Positions 5,589-7,687 of a DNA stretch of 7,687 nt are shown here, piece after piece. The position numbers and the translations under genes are program-made. The notes beneath the pieces are model-generated. The model searched no databases and was not told the DNA's origin. It was given only the letters and a program-made list of their open reading frames with translations. The DNA is taken from contig JAUWLI010000133.1 in NCBI GenBank assembly GCA_030613765.1, forward strand, positions 1 to 7,687. Direction: 5' to 3'. The stretch is from Phycisphaerae bacterium. Lineage in GTDB: Bacteria; Planctomycetota; Phycisphaerae; Sedimentisphaerales; SG8-4. Position 1 is the stretch's first letter; each line of letters begins with the position of its first letter.

Positions 5589-6953
5589 CTATTCCTCTTT
5601 GACCTCCCGGCCCCACTCATTATGCAGCTTGGTCAATCGTTTGACCACCTCAGGATTGGACTCAGCAAGGTTCTTGGTCTCGGTCGTTTCTTTGCCCATA
5701 TTACTCAGGAAGTCTTTGACTTTGGCAATCTTCCGTCCCTTGTAATCCGTCGCCGGGCCATCGTGAACCAGCTTCCAATCACCTTCGCGGACCGCCCAGT
5801 GTCTGCCCGTTTCCCAGTGCAGCACCTTATGAGGTGACGGAGCGTCTTGTGATTCGATGATGGAGACAATACTCTTACCGTCGATCTTAGGTTCATGCTG
5901 CTTTATTCCGCAATACTGAGCGATCGTCGGCATCCAGTCGATACTGATAGCCATCTGGTCGCGAACGGCATTCTTCGGAACATGACCGGGCCACGAGACG
6001 ATACAGGGTACGCGAATACCTCCCTCCCACAATGTAAATTTATGACCGCGAAAATCACCGGAGCTGCCGCCACCGCCGAAGGTTCGCTGCTCGACTGAAT
6101 GGCCGTGGTCGCTGAGCCAGATTACGATGGTGTCCTCGCGCAGGCCTAACTTGTCGAGATGCGCAATGACATTACCTATCATCTCATCCATAGTGGAAAC
6201 AAATGCCGCATACATTCGCCGTGGCGCATCCAGATGCCGGTATTTCTTTCGCCACTTCTCTGTTCCTTGCAGCGGGTAATGCGGCATATTGATGGCCCAG
6301 TAAAGAAAGAATGGATCGTTCTTGTTTTCGTCAATGAATTTCTTACATTCGTCGACCATAAGTTCACCGAAGAACTCACCATCGCGCCAGATTTCTTCGC
6401 CGTTTCGCCACAGGTCATGTCGGTTCGGTCCCTGCCAGTAGAAAAAGTGCGAGTAATTATCAATGCAGCCCCCCATATGCCCGAATGAATAATCGTAGCC
6501 TTGTTCATTGGGCATAGTCTCCGGCGTATATCCCAGGTGCCATTTGCCCACGTGCCCGGTTGCATAGCCGGCCGATTTCAGCACCTCTGCAATTGTCACC
6601 TGCTCGGTAGGCATACCCGCGTGACCTCTTTGCGATGGTGCATTGCTCGGCTGTCCGGCTCGCTGGGGATACCGGCCGGTCATCAATGCCGCCCGAGAGG
6701 GCGAGCAAACCGGCGCCCCCACATAAAACTGTGTAAACCGCGTCCCCTCACGGGCCAAACGGTCAAGATTCGGCGTAAGCAGGTCTTTCGCCCCATAGCA
6801 GTTGACATCGACAGTCCCCTGGTCGTCCGTAAAGATAAGCACAACATTAGGTTGGCGCCGTTCTTTCTTTCCGAACGCAAGCCCCGGCAGCATTAGCGAT
6901 CCCGCTGCAAAGCCTATCATCTTGAGAAAATCTCTCCTTGTCTGTTCACCCAT
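5589..6953 (-). CDS. Tat-exported arylsulfatase A-like type-I sulfatase
   Basis: This complete 454-residue sulfatase hydrolyses a sulfate ester of unknown sugar position. The twin-arginine signal is R6-R7-D-F-L-K, followed by a hydrophobic stretch ending near LAFG (residue 28). PNVVLIFTDDQG supplies metal ligands D43-D44. The formylglycine motif is C83-S-P-S-R87 followed by AALMTGRYP, a textbook match. GK137-W-H139-LG, H225 in MPHYP, D282-H283 in SDHGH, and K305 in RGHKFTLWEGG complete the active site. The GGCIDNYSHFF segment (161-171) resembles the arylsulfatase A / GALNS-like group. AAGGAA, 7 bases before the ATG, supports the start. The C-terminus (residues about 385-454) has the usual WAVREGDWKLV strand and a basic/acidic tail. 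Its upstream neighbour on the same strand is the DUF1080 gene, 97 bp away. All key residues are present, so it should be active once matured by the nearby anSME. Confidence 0.95.
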   Translation of the reverse strand: MGEQTRRDFLKMIGFAAGSLMLPGLAFGKKERRQPNVVLIFTDDQGTVDVNCYGAKDLLTPNLDRLAREGTRFTQFYVGAPVCSPSRAALMTGRYPQRAGQPSNAPSQRGHAGMPTEQVTIAEVLKSAGYATGHVGKWHLGYTPETMPNEQGYDYSFGHMGGCIDNYSHFFYWQGPNRHDLWRNGEEIWRDGEFFGELMVDECKKFIDENKNDPFFLYWAINMPHYPLQGTEKWRKKYRHLDAPRRMYAAFVSTMDEMIGNVIAHLDKLGLREDTIVIWLSDHGHSVEQRTFGGGGSSGDFRGHKFTLWEGGIRVPCIVSWPGHVPKNAVRDQMAISIDWMPTIAQYCGIKQHEPKIDGKSIVSIIESQDAPSPHKVLHWETGRHWAVREGDWKLVHDGPATDYKGRKIAKVKDFLSNMGKETTETKNLAESNPEVVKRLTKLHNEWGREVKEE

Positions 6954-7030
6954 ACTATTATTCCTTATTAAATTACCAGCGTAAACATTGACTATCCCGG
7001 ATTGAAGTCAGTATTTCTTCTCCACAATTA

Positions 7031-7045
7031 ATATGTGCAACATAT
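7031..7045 (-). promoter_or_regulatory. Small perfect hairpin just after the DUF1080 stop
   Basis: ATATGT (7031-7036) and ACATAT (7040-7045) are perfect reverse complements around a 3-base loop, five bases beyond the DUF1080 stop on the minus strand. It is AT-rich with no clear T-tract, so a weak processing hairpin or operator is as likely as a terminator. It lies in the 97-bp gap before the arylsulfatase. Confidence 0.3.
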
Positions 7046-7050
7046 ACGGC

Positions 7051-7686
7051 TTATTCAACCGGTTCGATATAGATGTTACGGAATTCAACGGGTGTTCCTT
7101 CGCTCTGCAGGCAAATCTTGCCCGACTTCAATGAGCACCTGGTCGCCACGTTTTGCAATACACCGTTCACCATCACTACTACCCAGTCGTCCTTACAGAT
7201 AATATCGTACGAGTTCCATTGCCCGAGCGGTTTTTCACTGCTTTTTTTCAGTTTCCTGACGTTGCGCCCTCGAACACGTTTGCCCTTCCTGGCGTGCTCC
7301 CTGCACTCGAATCCGCCAATCACCCAGAAGTCCCCGGCGTTGCCCGAAGCAAGCTGGCACTCAAGGCTTTTTGGCCACACCTTATCCTCACCAACCATAT
7401 GATTAAGCACCCCATTGTTGCCCCCTCTGTCGGGCCATCGCCACTCGATGTGGAAAAGGTAGTCCGCATACTCTTCTTCTGTCCTCATATAACCGGCTGG
7501 CTTGCCCGTACAGCAAATCACGCCATTCTTAACAGACCAGGTCTTTGTCACATCATGATTGGGATCGGGCACAAAAAGTTTCCAGCCGGTAAAATCCTTA
7601 CCGTTCCAGAGGAGCGTCTTCTGCTCTTTCTGTTTCGCGCAGGTGGTTGTGATCAATAAAGCTGCGCTCACGACTAGCGCCAGAAT
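7051..7686 (-). CDS. DUF1080 (3-keto-disaccharide hydrolase-like) protein, N-terminus off the right edge
   Basis: The frame is open to the window edge: 211 residues are visible before TAA. The GTG at 7671 is probably not the start, because the codons upstream of it (I-L-A-L-V) continue a hydrophobic run through SAALLITTTC. That looks like the end of a signal peptide whose Met lies outside the window. TTTC is a poor lipobox (Thr at -1), so cleavage by signal peptidase I near TCA or a lipid anchor at the Cys are both possible. The rest is a concanavalin-like beta-sandwich of the PF06439 type: LLWNGKDFTGWKLF, YADYLFHIEWRWPDRGGNNGVLNHM, SLECQLASGNAGDFW, QWNSYDIICKDDWVVVMVNG and the C-terminal VEFRNIYIEPVE. 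Length is normal for the family, whose members cleave 3-keto-glycosides or are of unknown function. A basic patch (ARKGKRVRGRNVRKLKK) interrupts the middle. The gene heads a probable two-gene minus-strand unit with the arylsulfatase. Confidence 0.88.
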   Translation of the reverse strand: MLALVVSAALLITTTCAKQKEQKTLLWNGKDFTGWKLFVPDPNHDVTKTWSVKNGVICCTGKPAGYMRTEEEYADYLFHIEWRWPDRGGNNGVLNHMVGEDKVWPKSLECQLASGNAGDFWVIGGFECREHARKGKRVRGRNVRKLKKSSEKPLGQWNSYDIICKDDWVVVMVNGVLQNVATRCSLKSGKICLQSEGTPVEFRNIYIEPVE

Positions 7687-7687
7687 A

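Noticed and set aside
1..7687. CRISPR array, tRNA, rRNA or insertion sequence
   Set aside because: No repeated spacer-like units, cloverleaf-like sequences, transposase frames or terminal inverted repeats were seen.

Overview
The window is a sulfated-glycan degradation locus. It holds three type-I sulfatases, one anaerobic sulfatase-maturating radical SAM enzyme (anSME), a Tat-targeted TIM-barrel protein of the sugar isomerase/epimerase type, and a DUF1080 (3-keto-disaccharide hydrolase-like) protein. Dense sulfatase clusters mixed with Tat-exported TIM barrels and DUF1080 proteins are typical of the PVC group, above all Planctomycetota (Phycisphaerae- or Pirellulales-like) and also Kiritimatiellota. 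All three sulfatases carry a cysteine at the formylglycine position and an anSME lies among them, so an anaerobic or facultatively anaerobic life on algal or animal sulfated polysaccharides is likely. The phylum is inferred from gene content; no phylogenetic marker gene is present.

Layout: (1) 2-1189, plus strand: an iduronate-2-sulfatase-like sulfatase that has lost its N-terminus at the left window edge. Its coding frame runs well upstream of the first in-frame ATG at 350. (2) 1190-1421: a convergent gap. (3) 1422-2987, minus strand: a complete Tat-targeted sulfatase. (4) 2988-3345: a divergent regulatory region of about 360 bp with candidate promoters on both strands, a perfect 12-bp palindrome and a near-perfect 11-bp-arm inverted repeat. 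(5) 3346-4485, plus strand: anSME. (6) 4572-5540, plus strand: the TIM-barrel protein, 86 bp downstream and probably co-directional with anSME. (7) 5589-6953, minus strand: a complete Tat-targeted arylsulfatase, convergent with the TIM-barrel gene. (8) 7051-7686, minus strand: the DUF1080 protein, upstream of the arylsulfatase on the same strand, with its signal peptide running off the right edge.

How the genes may work together: anSME converts the active-site cysteine of each sulfatase to C-alpha-formylglycine in the cytoplasm. At least two of the three sulfatases are then exported by the Tat route and remove sulfate esters from a glycan. The TIM-barrel and DUF1080 proteins belong to families tied to oxidative (3-keto) glycoside cleavage and could break the desulfated sugar linkage. 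The oxidoreductase such a route needs is not in the window. No tRNA, rRNA, CRISPR array or mobile element was seen.

The individual families are known. The less ordinary points are the CGASR variant of the formylglycine motif, the dyad elements around anSME, the export signal on the isomerase-like protein, the open frame after the stop of the second sulfatase, and the pairing of sulfatases with candidate 3-keto-glycoside enzymes.
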